A stretch of DNA of 57,895 nucleotides from Firmicutes bacterium AM41-11 (lineage in GTDB: Bacteria > Bacillota_I > Bacilli_A > Erysipelotrichales > Erysipelotrichaceae): positions 1 to 57,895 of the forward strand of contig QUIQ01000012.1 in the NCBI GenBank assembly GCA_003480165.1, given 5' to 3'. The translations under genes and the position numbers were made by a program. Of the stretch, positions 1 to 8,505 are shown piece after piece. Each line of letters begins with the position of its first letter. Position 1 is the first letter of the stretch. Below the pieces are notes generated by a model. It saw only the letters and a list, made by a program, of their open reading frames with translations. It was not told the DNA's origin and did not search any database.

Positions 1-1
1 T

Positions 2-208
2 GAAGCAATGCGTGAATTATTTCAAGACGAAAGAAATAAAGGAAGAGTCGAAGGAAGAGCTGAAGGAAGAGCTGAAGGAAGAGCGGAAGAAAAGATTGAA
101 ACGAATACAATTAATCTCCGTTCCATCATGGTTAACTTAAATCTCAATGCAGACCAGGCTATGGATGCATTATCTATTGATGAAAAAGATCGCGATTTCT
201 ATCGTTAG
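2..208 (+). CDS. C-terminal end of an Rpn-family PD-(D/E)XK nuclease / putative transposase (partial)
   Basis: The reading frame is open from the left edge of the window, so only the last 68 codons are present. The visible part holds an EGRA repeat followed by a short helical tail ending in a D/E-rich segment. This layout is typical of the C-terminus of Rpn-family (recombination-promoting nuclease, 'PD-(D/E)XK nuclease family transposase') proteins, which end in E-G-R/K-x repeats. The catalytic nuclease domain would lie upstream, outside the window. A clear terminator follows. The family call rests only on this tail and on general knowledge of the family, so it is moderate. Confidence 0.55.
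   Translation, partial: EAMRELFQDERNKGRVEGRAEGRAEGRAEEKIETNTINLRSIMVNLNLNADQAMDALSIDEKDRDFYR
41..88 (+). repeat. 12-bp tandem repeat encoding EGRA units
   Basis: Four head-to-tail copies of a 12-base unit (consensus GGAAGAGCTGAA, the first and last slightly varied) encode the repeated E-G-R-A in the Rpn-like tail. Such in-frame repeats can change copy number by slippage without breaking the gene. Confidence 0.85.
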
Positions 209-243
209 AGACTTGCATCTTTGAGTAAGAATTAGATTCACTA

Positions 244-266
244 GGCCACTATTGTGGCCTTTTTTA
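244..266 (+). terminator. Rho-independent terminator after the Rpn-like gene
   Basis: A perfect GGCCAC/GTGGCC stem with a 4-base loop is followed directly by seven T residues. Confidence 0.85.
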
Positions 267-361
267 TTCATTCTAACATTTAAAAAAAATAAAAGCTTCC
301 GCTTTCTCTATCCAAAATAAATTATCATAAATATATAATCTAGTTTTTAATACTAGATATG

Positions 362-390
362 TTGACATTGAATACCATTTTGCATACAAT
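362..390 (+). promoter_or_regulatory. Sigma-A-type promoter of the haemolysin III gene
   Basis: TTGACA at 362-367 and TACAAT at 385-390 are separated by 17 bases, a near-consensus housekeeping promoter. A strong Shine-Dalgarno (AAGGAGG, 398-404) lies just before the ATG at 414. Confidence 0.85.
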
Positions 391-413
391 AGATCCATAA
401 GGAGGCTAGCAAT

Positions 414-1073
414 ATGACAAAAAGTTCGGATATGGCCCATCCATTTAAACTCACCTTTGGAGAAGAAATTGGTAATTCCATCAGTCATGGAGTCATGTGG
501 GTTTTAATTCTATTTTCGTTACCTTATTATGCGATTCGCAGTTATTTAATTGGTGGTATTCCTTATGCCGTTGGTGCCAGCGTTTTCTTAATTTGTTTAT
601 TCTTTATGTTTCTGGCATCGAGTTTATATCATCTTCAACCCTATGATACGACTTATAAATATGTATTTCGTAAGCTCGATCATATTATGATTTTATTAGC
701 TATTGCAGGCAGTTATACACCTGTTTGTTTAGTTGTCATGCATAATGCCGTTGGTTATGTAATTTTAGCTATTGAGTGGATAATGGCAATTGCAGGGATT
801 TTATTAAAAGCTATTTCATCAAAATCCCATGCCAAATTATCCATGACCATCTATATGGTTATGGGATGGTTAGCCATCTTTGTGATTCCAGCAATCTTAA
901 GAAATGCTTCATTAGCTTTCTTCTTAATGATTCTATTAGGCGGTGTCATGTACACCATTGGAGCTATTTTCTATGGCCATCCCGAAAAAAGATTCTTTCA
1001 TTTTGTATGGCATATCTTTATTATCTTAGCTTCTATTTGCCACATGATTGCAATCCTTTATCTAATTATGTAA
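414..1073 (+). CDS. hlyIII: Haemolysin III / PAQR-family membrane protein
   Basis: This 219-residue protein has seven hydrophobic segments and the conserved polar motifs of the bacterial haemolysin III (PAQR) family: E-x-x-GN-x-x-SH near the start, SSLYH, KLDH, GSYTP, and a C-terminal WH-x-F...H. These His/Asp/Ser residues are known in the family to form a metal site in the membrane. Family length is usually about 210-220 residues, so it looks complete. It has its own near-consensus promoter and strong ribosome binding site and is convergent with rseP, sharing a bidirectional terminator. The physiological role of bacterial members is poorly defined; the name reflects early haemolysis assays. 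Confidence 0.9.
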   Translation: MTKSSDMAHPFKLTFGEEIGNSISHGVMWVLILFSLPYYAIRSYLIGGIPYAVGASVFLICLFFMFLASSLYHLQPYDTTYKYVFRKLDHIMILLAIAGSYTPVCLVVMHNAVGYVILAIEWIMAIAGILLKAISSKSHAKLSMTIYMVMGWLAIFVIPAILRNASLAFFLMILLGGVMYTIGAIFYGHPEKRFFHFVWHIFIILASICHMIAILYLIM

Positions 1074-1117
1074 AAGAACCAATCGTTGGAATATCTTCCT
1101 TCGATTGGTTCTTTTTT
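1072..1117. terminator. Bidirectional terminator between hlyIII and rseP
   Basis: AGAACCAATCG (1075-1085) pairs perfectly with CGATTGGTTCT (1102-1112). An A-run on the left and a T-run on the right let it act on both converging transcripts. Confidence 0.9.
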
Positions 1118-1126
1118 ATCTCTTAA

Positions 1127-2197
1127 TTATAGAAATCGTGCAATATCGTTATACGTTGCGAACACAAAGATCAACATCAAAAACACAAAACTAGCCATAA
1201 TGATTCTTTCAACCAATCTTTGATTTACTTTCCTTCGCATGATTTTTTCAATCAAAACGATTAATATCCGTCCCCCATCTAAAGCCGGAATTGGTATCGC
1301 ATTAAAAATACCGATATTTAATGAAATCATCGCAAATAAAGATAAGTAAGAACTTAAACCCATTTCCGCTGTTTTCTTCGTTACCGTAAAGATTCCAACC
1401 GGTCCAGATAAATTCTCTACGCCTTGTCCGCGAATTAGGTGCGAAAGTGAAGTAAAGATGGAAGTCGTTGAACTCCATAAATTCTTTGTACCATTGCCAA
1501 AGGCTTCATACCAATGGGTTTTTCGAGCATACGCAATGGCTTTATAACCGATGAGATAAACACTGTTTTCTTTATCATAAATTGGTTTCAAGTTCACATT
1601 GATCGTTTGATTATCTCGCTTTACGGTTAATTCAATCGTATCATGGTTATATTGAATCCATTCCAACAAATCATATTGCGTTTCTGGTCGGATACTCTCC
1701 TTGCCACATCGTGCTTCAACAATACGATCATCTTTTTGTAAGCCAGCTTTTTGTGCAACTGAATTTTCTTCTACTTTGTATACAATTGGTTTTGCATCTT
1801 CTACGACATAACCTTTGGCCATCGCCAGGCCAATAAATAAAACCCAGGCCAAAAGAACGTTCATTACAATTCCCGCCAACATAACCGCAATTTGTTGGTG
1901 GCATGGCTTATTGTTTAGGCGTTTGGAAGCAGGGACTTCATTAAGCCAGTCTTCTTCATCTGCTTCAGTATTATCATCTTCTCCTGCCATCATGACATAA
2001 CCGCCAAAAGGAATGGCTCGAATTGAGAATATCGTTTCTTTGCCTTGATGTTGATAAAGTGCAGGTCCCATGCCAATGGAAAATTCGCGACAATATACAC
2101 CATAATGTCGAGCCACCAAAAAGTGACCCAATTCGTGGATTATAACAATCACACTCAACATAAAAACAAAGGCAATTAATCCAATTAAAAAATGCAT
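1127..2197 (-). CDS. rseP: Site-2 (RIP) zinc metalloprotease RseP
   Basis: This intramembrane protease cleaves anti-sigma factors or signal peptides within the membrane. The zinc-binding HELGH motif lies in the first transmembrane helix (residues 21-25). A central PDZ domain (about 125-215) and the second active-site motif PALDGGR near the C-terminus are also visible. Its length of 356 residues is normal for Bacillota members. It is last in the pyrH-frr-uppS-cdsA-rseP series, with a short gap after cdsA. dxr, which often lies between cdsA and rseP, is absent from this position. Confidence 0.95.
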   Translation of the reverse strand: MHFLIGLIAFVFMLSVIVIIHELGHFLVARHYGVYCREFSIGMGPALYQHQGKETIFSIRAIPFGGYVMMAGEDDNTEADEEDWLNEVPASKRLNNKPCHQQIAVMLAGIVMNVLLAWVLFIGLAMAKGYVVEDAKPIVYKVEENSVAQKAGLQKDDRIVEARCGKESIRPETQYDLLEWIQYNHDTIELTVKRDNQTINVNLKPIYDKENSVYLIGYKAIAYARKTHWYEAFGNGTKNLWSSTTSIFTSLSHLIRGQGVENLSGPVGIFTVTKKTAEMGLSSYLSLFAMISLNIGIFNAIPIPALDGGRILIVLIEKIMRRKVNQRLVERIIMASFVFLMLIFVFATYNDIARFL

Positions 2198-2210
2198 AAA
2201 TGCTTCCTCC

Positions 2211-2978
2211 TTATAAGAAGATGCTTATTAGGATACCACAGAATAGCATATTCATCAAAAGAGAATCCACACGGTCTAACACCCCACCATGTCCAGGAAA
2301 AAGATTCGAAAAGTCTTTGACATGAAAATAACGCTTGATGGCCGAAAATGCCAAATCTCCAATTTCCGCAATACCTGGGCAAAAGATACAAAGCGGAAGT
2401 AAAATACGTAAATCCAAATTTTTCCAATAGAGTAAAGAAATCACAAAGCTTAATACGGCTCCAAATACAATACCACCAGCTAAGCCTTCCCAACTCTTCT
2501 TAGGAGAAAGACGTGGATTCATCTTATGTTTTCCAAACTTACGACCAATGAACCATGCCCCCGTATCTGAGCCATAGGTAGCAAATACAATGGTTATTAA
2601 ATATAAGTGGTTAGCACTGAAGAAACCAATGGTTCGATAAATCAACGAGAAAATCAAAAAATACGTCAAGCAGTAAAAAGCATCGGATATTTCAAAATCT
2701 TCCGCAAAAATAGTCAGAATCCAAAAGAAAACGGTTGTACATGTTAAGACAATATATAAATGCGGTTGTGATACAAAGCGCGTTAGTAATACCGCTAATA
2801 CCATAATTGGCACAATGGCTTTGGGCCACTTTTTAAAGTCCGGACAAATATGGGCCCATTCATACGCACCAGCTCCGACAATAAATAACGCTAATAGTTC
2901 TAACAACCAGCCCCCAAACGCTAAAGGAAGGGCAACTACCAAGATAATTCCTAAAGCCGTTACTACACGTTTTTTCAT
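2211..2978 (-). CDS. cdsA: Phosphatidate cytidylyltransferase
   Basis: This enzyme makes CDP-diacylglycerol from phosphatidate and CTP, the branch point for phospholipid synthesis. The 255-residue protein is strongly hydrophobic with several membrane spans. It carries the family signature near the C-terminus, including KRYFHVKD, the PGHGG segment and the DR-x-DS motif. The start ATG overlaps the uppS stop by four bases, indicating translational coupling in the lipid-synthesis operon. Confidence 0.95.
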   Translation of the reverse strand: MKKRVVTALGIILVVALPLAFGGWLLELLALFIVGAGAYEWAHICPDFKKWPKAIVPIMVLAVLLTRFVSQPHLYIVLTCTTVFFWILTIFAEDFEISDAFYCLTYFLIFSLIYRTIGFFSANHLYLITIVFATYGSDTGAWFIGRKFGKHKMNPRLSPKKSWEGLAGGIVFGAVLSFVISLLYWKNLDLRILLPLCIFCPGIAEIGDLAFSAIKRYFHVKDFSNLFPGHGGVLDRVDSLLMNMLFCGILISIFL

Positions 2979-3673
2979 GAAGTTAGTCCTCCATATCTTC
3001 GGTCTCTATGATTGAATTGATCAATACAATCTTGTAGAGCCGTCTCATCAAAATCTGGCCAAGCTACAGGCGTAAAAATCAATTCCGCATAAGCAATTTG
3101 CCACAATAAGAAGTTAGAAATTCTTTCTTCCCCACTGGTACGAATTAATAAATCAATATCTTCTGGCACCATTAAGTATTGGGCTACTTCGGCTTCCGTT
3201 AAATTATTTTCCCGTTTACCTTCTGCTACTTCTTGGGCATAAGCTTGCATACCTAATAACAATTCTCTACGTGAGCCATAATTAATCGCAATATCCAAAT
3301 TCAATCCAGTATTTTCTTTGGTTTGATCAACAGCTTTGCGAATGACTTTTTGAGTACTTTCAGGGAAGCGTTCCAATTCACCAGCAAAAGTTACCCGGAT
3401 ATTATTTTCCATCAATTCTTTAATATACCGGCTAAAGAAAATGCCAGGCAATTTACACAAATAGCCAATTTCATCTTCTGGTCTTTTCCAGTTTTCAGTA
3501 GAAAAGGCATATAAGATCAATTTTTTTATTCCCATGCGGTTTGCAGCAAGAGCAATCACACGAATTTGTTCTGCACCTTGTTTATGTCCAGCCGTACGTG
3601 GCAAGCCCTTAGCTTTGGCCCAACGCCCATTTCCGTCCATAATAATCGCAACTGTTTGTGGTACCTTGTTCAT
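2975..3673 (-). CDS. uppS: Undecaprenyl diphosphate synthase (cis-prenyltransferase)
   Basis: UppS condenses isopentenyl diphosphate units onto farnesyl diphosphate to make the C55 lipid carrier for cell-wall synthesis. The N-terminal IIMDGNGRWAK motif (catalytic Asp13), the YAFSTENWKRP segment and the C-terminal RTSGE...FLLWQIAYAE signature are all present. Its length of 232 residues is normal. A terminator lies between frr and this gene, yet a Shine-Dalgarno (AGGAGG) follows its U-tract, so expression may depend on read-through or a promoter there. Confidence 0.95.
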   Translation of the reverse strand: MNKVPQTVAIIMDGNGRWAKAKGLPRTAGHKQGAEQIRVIALAANRMGIKKLILYAFSTENWKRPEDEIGYLCKLPGIFFSRYIKELMENNIRVTFAGELERFPESTQKVIRKAVDQTKENTGLNLDIAINYGSRRELLLGMQAYAQEVAEGKRENNLTEAEVAQYLMVPEDIDLLIRTSGEERISNFLLWQIAYAELIFTPVAWPDFDETALQDCIDQFNHRDRRYGGLTS

Positions 3674-3685
3674 TGAAATTCCTCC

Positions 3686-3712
3686 TAAAAAAGCCCAATA
3701 GAGTTATTGGGT
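3686..3712 (-). terminator. Intrinsic terminator between frr and uppS
   Basis: Read on the minus strand, ACCCAATA pairs with TATTGGGC and is followed by a run of T residues that merges with the uppS ribosome binding site. It may attenuate rather than fully stop transcription into the lipid genes. Confidence 0.8.
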
Positions 3713-4258
3713 TTATACACTTAAAATATCTTTTTGTTTAGCTTCAACAATACCATCAATATCTTTGATGTATTTATCTGTCAATTTTTGTGATTCTTCC
3801 AACTCTGCTTTTTCTTCATCTTCACGAAGTTCTTTATCTTTTTTAATGGCATCATTGGCATCACGACGAACATTACGGATTGCAACCTTCGCATTTTCGC
3901 CAAATTTTTGTGCCTCTTTCGCCAACTCTTTACGACGATCTTCGGTTAAAGTTGGAACTTGAATACGAACCAAATCCCCTTCACCTTGTGGATTTAACCC
4001 TAAGTTAGAAGCTTGTACCGCATGTACGATAGCTTTTACTAAGCTACGATCATACGGTTTAATCACCAATTGTGTACCTTCTACTACATTAATACGAGCC
4101 ATTTGGTTGATTGGTGTTGGGGCACCATAATAATCTACTTCAATACGATCCAACATTGCACTACTTGCACGTCCTGTACGTAAAGTATGTAAGTTACTTT
4201 CTAAGTTTTCGATAGCAGACATCATCTTCATTTCTGCATTTTCTAAAATATCACTCAT
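3713..4258 (-). CDS. frr: Ribosome recycling factor
   Basis: RRF splits post-termination ribosomes together with EF-G. This 181-residue protein aligns end to end with the family: an N-terminal helix, the LRTGRAS segment around residues 25-32, the DYYG...P-x-NQMA region, the I-x-x-Y-D-RS block and a long charged C-terminal helix with RNVRRDAND. It lies 9 bases downstream of pyrH, the usual order in Bacillota. Confidence 0.97.
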   Translation of the reverse strand: MSDILENAEMKMMSAIENLESNLHTLRTGRASSAMLDRIEVDYYGAPTPINQMARINVVEGTQLVIKPYDRSLVKAIVHAVQASNLGLNPQGEGDLVRIQVPTLTEDRRKELAKEAQKFGENAKVAIRNVRRDANDAIKKDKELREDEEKAELEESQKLTDKYIKDIDGIVEAKQKDILSV

Positions 4259-4267
4259 GTTTTTCTC

Positions 4268-4978
4268 CTATTTCTTTTTTGTGATAACCGTACCATTTAC
4301 GGTTTGTTGAATAGCTTTTAGAATGTTTCCACGTTCGTTCATATTAAATACAATTAAATCAATATCATTATCCATACACATACTAATAGCTGTAGAATCC
4401 ATTACTTGTAAACCTTTATTCAATACATCCATATAATTTAATGTATCAAATTTTTTCGCATTTGGATTCTTTTTCGGATCACTGTCATATACTCCATCGA
4501 CACCATTTTTAGCCATTAAGATGACATCGGCACCAATTTCTGAAGCGCGTAAGGCAGCCGTTGTATCCGTTGAGAAATAAGGATGACCCGTACCAGCTCC
4601 AAAGATTACTACACGACCCTTTTCTAAATGACGAATCGCTCTACGTAAGATGAATGGTTCCGCAACTTCTTGCATATGCACAGCTGTTTGTACACGAGTT
4701 TGTACGCCAGCTTGTTCCAACGCATTTTGAACAGCTAAGGCATTAATAACCGTTCCTAGCATTCCCATGTAGTCACCTTGGGCACGATTCATTCCCATTT
4801 CAGCTAACATTTTTCCACGAATGAAGTTTCCTCCACCAACAACTACAGCTAATTCAACACCTTGTTCTTGAATCTCTTTTAATTCTTCAGCTAATCCTTT
4901 TAAAACTTCTGGATCAAAAGCTTGACCATTTCCAGACAAAGCTTCTCCACTTAATTTTAATAGAACTCGTTTATACAT
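4268..4978 (-). CDS. pyrH: Uridylate kinase (UMP kinase)
   Basis: PyrH phosphorylates UMP to UDP and belongs to the amino-acid-kinase fold. The N-terminal KLSGEALSG phosphate-binding segment, [10 protein letters not shown] and the [17 protein letters not shown] block are clear. Its length of 236 residues is typical. In most Bacillota pyrH follows rpsB-tsf closely; here the foreign island separates it from tsf, but pyrH keeps its own strong promoter. Confidence 0.97.
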   Translation of the reverse strand: MYKRVLLKLSGEALSGNGQAFDPEVLKGLAEELKEIQEQGVELAVVVGGGNFIRGKMLAEMGMNRAQGDYMGMLGTVINALAVQNALEQAGVQTRVQTAVHMQEVAEPFILRRAIRHLEKGRVVIFGAGTGHPYFSTDTTAALRASEIGADVILMAKNGVDGVYDSDPKKNPNAKKFDTLNYMDVLNKGLQVMDSTAISMCMDNDIDLIVFNMNERGNILKAIQQTVNGTVITKKK

Positions 4979-5010
4979 AATGTAAGTACTCCTTTAATTT
5001 AGTCAAAACA

Positions 5011-5039
5011 ATTATACAGTGAACGACCTATAGATTCAA
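5011..5039 (-). promoter_or_regulatory. Promoter of the pyrH-frr-uppS operon
   Basis: On the minus strand, TTGAAT and TATAAT are 17 bases apart, about 35 bases before the pyrH start, which has a GGAG ribosome binding site. This explains how pyrH stays expressed although tsf now lies 35 kb away. Confidence 0.8.
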
Positions 5040-5134
5040 CCGGCCACAAAAGGAAAAGAAACGGAAATCACAAAACAACTTTCACGTATGCTCTTTTACC
5101 GAAGTTAGAGAATGAACAGGTAAATAGATAAAGA

Positions 5135-6745
5135 TTATTGTTTCACTCTATTTTTTAAGTAATTTCTTAAATTAGTATCTGTGCAATACACATAACATCC
5201 CTTCATACCACGTGTCATTAAAGTTCTATACGTATTTTTTATAATTTCATCCGCTCTCTGAAGAGCCTCTTCTTTATTCTCTTTATATAATTTTTTTATT
5301 CCTTTAATTGACTGATCCGTAGATGCCCGCTTTTCAAAATCCGTTATGATTTTACCATCTTCATACCGTAAATCATCACCAATGATAACCCCCAACATAA
5401 TCAAACTCTAGACCTTGCGTCGTATGTATACAGCCCGCTTCATTGACTGAGTTTTCATCAATTGCAAATGCCTTTCCATTATCCAAATTCCAACTAATTC
5501 CAAAATCTCCAATTTGAATATCATGGTAGGTCGTATCTTTCCTATGTTTTGAAGGCCATTGCCAACAATACCCAGCTAACAATCGTGCCTTATTCGCTAT
5601 TTTATTTTTTTCTTTAATCTTATCGAGTACTTCTTGAGGCGTATCAAATACTTCAATATCGTAATCTAAACCATCTAAGTTGAAGTTTGCGGTTTCTCTA
5701 ATTTGCAGCACATCATCCACCCATGATAAATACCCATTGGAACCATTGCACCGGAATTGGGATAACAACTTCATATAATATACTTCCGAATCTTCTTCCT
5801 TCGCCCATTTTTCAATTTCAGAAATAGAACCAATATCTTTCATAGTTACCCGTTGGCTTTCATCGATAAAGAAAACTGAACACATTGCGGAATGAATAAT
5901 CTCTTTAATTTGATTTTCACCTAAATTTTGAAACATCCCCGATTTTTCATTCAAGCGATGTGCTTCATCCACTAACAAAGTATTAATAACGTTATTTCCA
6001 ATTTCAGTATAAGAACCAGAACTTTTAAACATATTGTCGACGCTGCTCTTCTTTATCGAACCTTTTAGTTTTGCCGCATACACTTTCCGAGGTTCACTAT
6101 TCTTAGAAACATACTGAACAAATTGTCCACGGTTGGTTAGAGCCGATAATAATTGAACCGCAATAACGCTCTTTCCTGTACCCGGTCACCCTTCACAAAT
6201 AATGGTTCTTTTCTTATGATCTTCCTGACATTTCGCAGATAATTGCAGAACTTCTTCATAAACAACTCTTTGTTCATCAATCATGATAAATTCAGTATTT
6301 CCTTTCAACATAGAAGCAATCGCATTTTGTAAGCTCTTGGATGGCTTGATTTTTCCATGATCTATTTCATATAAGATAGCTTTATCATCTCCGTATTTAA
6401 CGGTTTTCTCAATAAATCTTCGTAAGTCAAATACTTGCCCCTTCGTAAATGCCGGTGCTTCTTTTGTGTAATCATCATATTGTGCATCATCCAAAGGATC
6501 ACAGTCTTTCCGCACATAATTATGCAGGTAGGAACAGGGCCGTAATTGAATTTTTTGATCTTGTACCGAAGTATTATAATCAGAAATCAATTGTGCATAA
6601 GACCAAGCCTGGTACGAGGGATGAACTACATTGCGATTGGCATGCCCAGTAAAAGTATTGACTAATGCCGTATCTTCTACCTTCTCTAACTTACTCCACT
6701 GTTTTAACTCGACCACTTTTTTTGCATATAGGCCTGAAAAAGCGC
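5135..6745 (-). pseudogene. DUF2075 helicase-like gene, broken (middle and C-terminal part)
   Basis: Joined by eye, the minus-strand frames give a DUF2075 protein (P-loop NTPase related to helicases). It contains VVELKQW, HPSYQAWSYAQLI, PSKSLQNAIASMLKGN, a Walker A region PGTGKS, the DEAHRL Walker B, and the terminal QGLEFDYVGVI...YRTLMTRGMKGCYVY. Three defects show decay. The N-terminus is missing and homology fades beyond about 6,745. A TGA at 6,186-6,188 replaces the codon just before the Walker A PGTGKS. An extra G in a run at about 5,392-5,396 shifts the frame near QGLEFDYVG. A matching N-terminal piece lies at 40,275-40,400 on the same strand, across the island. Confidence 0.8.
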
Positions 6746-7044
6746 ATAAAACGGCTTGTTTTAAACACTTGTAAACCGTGGCTTACAGGTATTTTTTACC
6801 AATCTGTTTTCACACGTTGTCACGCAGCTCACTCCTTTTACATAACCAGTGATTCGACTGGTATGGGAAAGGAGTTTTTACTATTGAAAAGCGAAGATAA
6901 AAGAAATTGCTATGCAAAAAAAGAAAATAGTTAAATAGAAATCAAATCTACTTCAATGGTATTATATTTTATAGAATTTAATAGGTAGTGCTTATATGTT
7001 TTAATCAAATTTTGCTAAATTGAAAGCGGAAAGGAGACCTTATA
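6746..7044 (+). other. Left island edge, non-coding, with fossil parA leader
   Basis: This stretch holds the island's left junction, one copy of the parA leader repeat (6,828-6,890) whose start-codon position reads ATT instead of ATG, and the region upstream of the AlbA_2 gene. A TGTAA...TTACA inverted repeat lies near 6,770-6,787. I see no convincing gene. Confidence 0.5.
6828..6890 (+). repeat. Direct repeat, copy 1 of the parA leader (degenerate)
   Basis: About 63 bases match 8,443-8,505 with only a few differences, including the hairpin ACCAGT-GATTCG-ACTGGT (6,845-6,862) and GGAAAGGAG. At the position of the parA ATG this copy reads ATT, and similarity stops soon after, so it is a fossil parA start. 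Confidence 0.85.
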
Positions 7045-8355
7045 ATGCTGATGGAGAATAATAGAACAGAATTTAAACAAGATTTAAACGATAAACTAGA
7101 AAAGGAAGTAGTTGCATTCTTAAATAATCGCGAAGGTGGAGTTTTATATATTGGCGTTGATGATAATGGTAAGGGCATTGGAGTTTCTAATTTAGATGAT
7201 ACTCAATTAAAAATTGCAGATCGAATTAAAAATAACATCCTTCCTTCTACGCTAGGATTATTTGATATAGTTACTGAAAGCGTTGATAATGTAACCGTTA
7301 TAAAAATATTAATATCTAGTGGACTAGAAAAACCTTATTACATCAAGAAAAACGGAATGTCTCCAAATGGTTGCTTTACAAGAACCGGAACTTCAACTCA
7401 ACAAATGACCACTTCAATGATTGATGACCTTTATAGTAAAAGAATTCATACAACTTTAAGAAACATTCCTTCACCAAGACAAGATTTATCTTTTGCCCAA
7501 TTGAAAATTTACTATCAAGAAAGAGGCTTTGAATTAAATGATAAATTCGCAAATTCTTTAGAACTGCTTACACCTGATGGCAAATATAATTACGTAGCAT
7601 ACCTTCTTGCTGATGAAAACGGTGTTTCTATTAAAGTTGCAAAATACGCAGGAACTGATAAAGTTGATTTGATTGAAAACGAAGAGTATGGGTACTGTTC
7701 TTTGGTTAAGGCAACATACAACGTGCTTGATAAACTAAAAATTGAGAATGCCACATTAGCGAAAATAACTTCGTCTGAAAGAATCGAAAAGAACTTAGTT
7801 GATCCAATTCCAATGCGTGAAGCTATTATTAATGCAATTATTCATTCTGATTATTCTAAAGAAATCCCTCCTGTTTTTGAGATTTTTGCTGACAAAATGG
7901 TCTTCACTTCATACGGCGGTTTACTTCCAGGGCAAAGTGAAGAAGATTTCTTCAGTTGTAGTAGTATGCCTAGAAATCGTGAATTAATGAGAGTATTTAA
8001 AGATCTTGGTTTAGTGGAACAATTAGGATCAGGAATGAGTAGGATTTTAAAAGTTTACAACAAGAACATCTTTAAAATTTCCGAACACTTTATAAAGGTA
8101 GAATTTCCATTCTCAGTGCCATTAAATCTTTTATCTACCAACAATGGCGATATAAATGGCGATATAAATGGCGATATAAATAGAGTTCTATTACTACTTG
8201 AAAAGCAACCATCTATTACTGCAAAGCAAATGGCAGAAGTGCTGCAAATTAGTCCTAGAAAAGTTAGCCGAATCATTAAAGAATTAAAAGAAAAAGAAAT
8301 CATCGTTAGAATAGGTTCTAATAAAACAGGCTATTGGAAAATACAGCACAAATAA
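7045..8355 (+). CDS. AlbA_2 (Schlafen-type) ATP-binding protein with C-terminal winged helix
   Basis: The 436-residue protein begins with an AlbA_2/Schlafen-like domain (NRTEFKQDLNDKLEKEVVAFLN...GGVLYIGVDDNGKGIG, residues 4-60). A central GHKL-like 'putative ATP-dependent DNA helicase recG C-terminal' domain (PIPMREAIINAIIHSDYS, about 252-269; GGLLPG; GLVEQLGSGMSRI) follows, then a NGDI repeat linker and a winged helix (TAKQMAEVLQISPRKVSRIIKELKEKEII). Such proteins are often regulators or defence-linked and sit on mobile elements. The start has a good AAAGGAG site. It is flanked by two copies of the parA leader, indicating it was added as cargo. Its exact function is unknown. Confidence 0.85.
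   Translation: MLMENNRTEFKQDLNDKLEKEVVAFLNNREGGVLYIGVDDNGKGIGVSNLDDTQLKIADRIKNNILPSTLGLFDIVTESVDNVTVIKILISSGLEKPYYIKKNGMSPNGCFTRTGTSTQQMTTSMIDDLYSKRIHTTLRNIPSPRQDLSFAQLKIYYQERGFELNDKFANSLELLTPDGKYNYVAYLLADENGVSIKVAKYAGTDKVDLIENEEYGYCSLVKATYNVLDKLKIENATLAKITSSERIEKNLVDPIPMREAIINAIIHSDYSKEIPPVFEIFADKMVFTSYGGLLPGQSEEDFFSCSSMPRNRELMRVFKDLGLVEQLGSGMSRILKVYNKNIFKISEHFIKVEFPFSVPLNLLSTNNGDINGDINGDINRVLLLLEKQPSITAKQMAEVLQISPRKVSRIIKELKEKEIIVRIGSNKTGYWKIQHK
8143..8178 (+). repeat. 12-bp tandem repeat encoding NGDI
   Basis: Three perfect copies of a 12-base unit (AATGGCGATATA) encode NGDI x3 in the linker between the ATP-binding and winged-helix parts of the AlbA_2 protein. Confidence 0.9.
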
Positions 8356-8360
8356 AAATA

Positions 8361-8385
8361 AGCGTTGAAATTCAACGCTTTTTTT
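8361..8385 (+). terminator. Terminator of the AlbA_2 gene
   Basis: AGCGTTGAA pairs perfectly with TTCAACGCT across a one-base centre, followed by a T-run just after the stop codon. Confidence 0.85.
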
Positions 8386-8442
8386 GACTTGTTATCAAAC
8401 ATGATTTACTAACCAAGCAAGCAAGCCAACAAGTAATATCCT

Positions 8443-8505
8443 CTCGCCCCTTTTACATAACCAGTGATTCGACTGGTATGGGAAAGGAGTTTTTATTATG
8501 GAAAA
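8443..8505 (+). repeat. parA leader, copy 2, with inverted-repeat hairpin
   Basis: This is the intact copy of the repeated leader. ACCAGT-GATTCG-ACTGGT (8,460-8,477) is a perfect 6-bp inverted repeat, then GGAAAGGAG and the parA ATG at 8,498. The inverted repeat could be a binding site for a partition or regulatory protein, or an RNA hairpin; the sequence alone cannot decide. Confidence 0.7.

Noticed and set aside
41..88. 12-bp repeats at the left edge as a regulatory iteron set
   Set aside because: They are in frame and encode the EGRA repeats typical of Rpn-family tails, so coding explains them.
5135..6716. DUF2075 region as three separate small genes
   Set aside because: The three frames join into one known protein family with a single stop and a single +1 shift, so it is one broken gene.
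6665..6934. Plus-strand 89-codon ORF over the island edge
   Set aside because: It runs antisense to the DUF2075 pseudogene and through the fossil parA leader; no family features or ribosome binding site.
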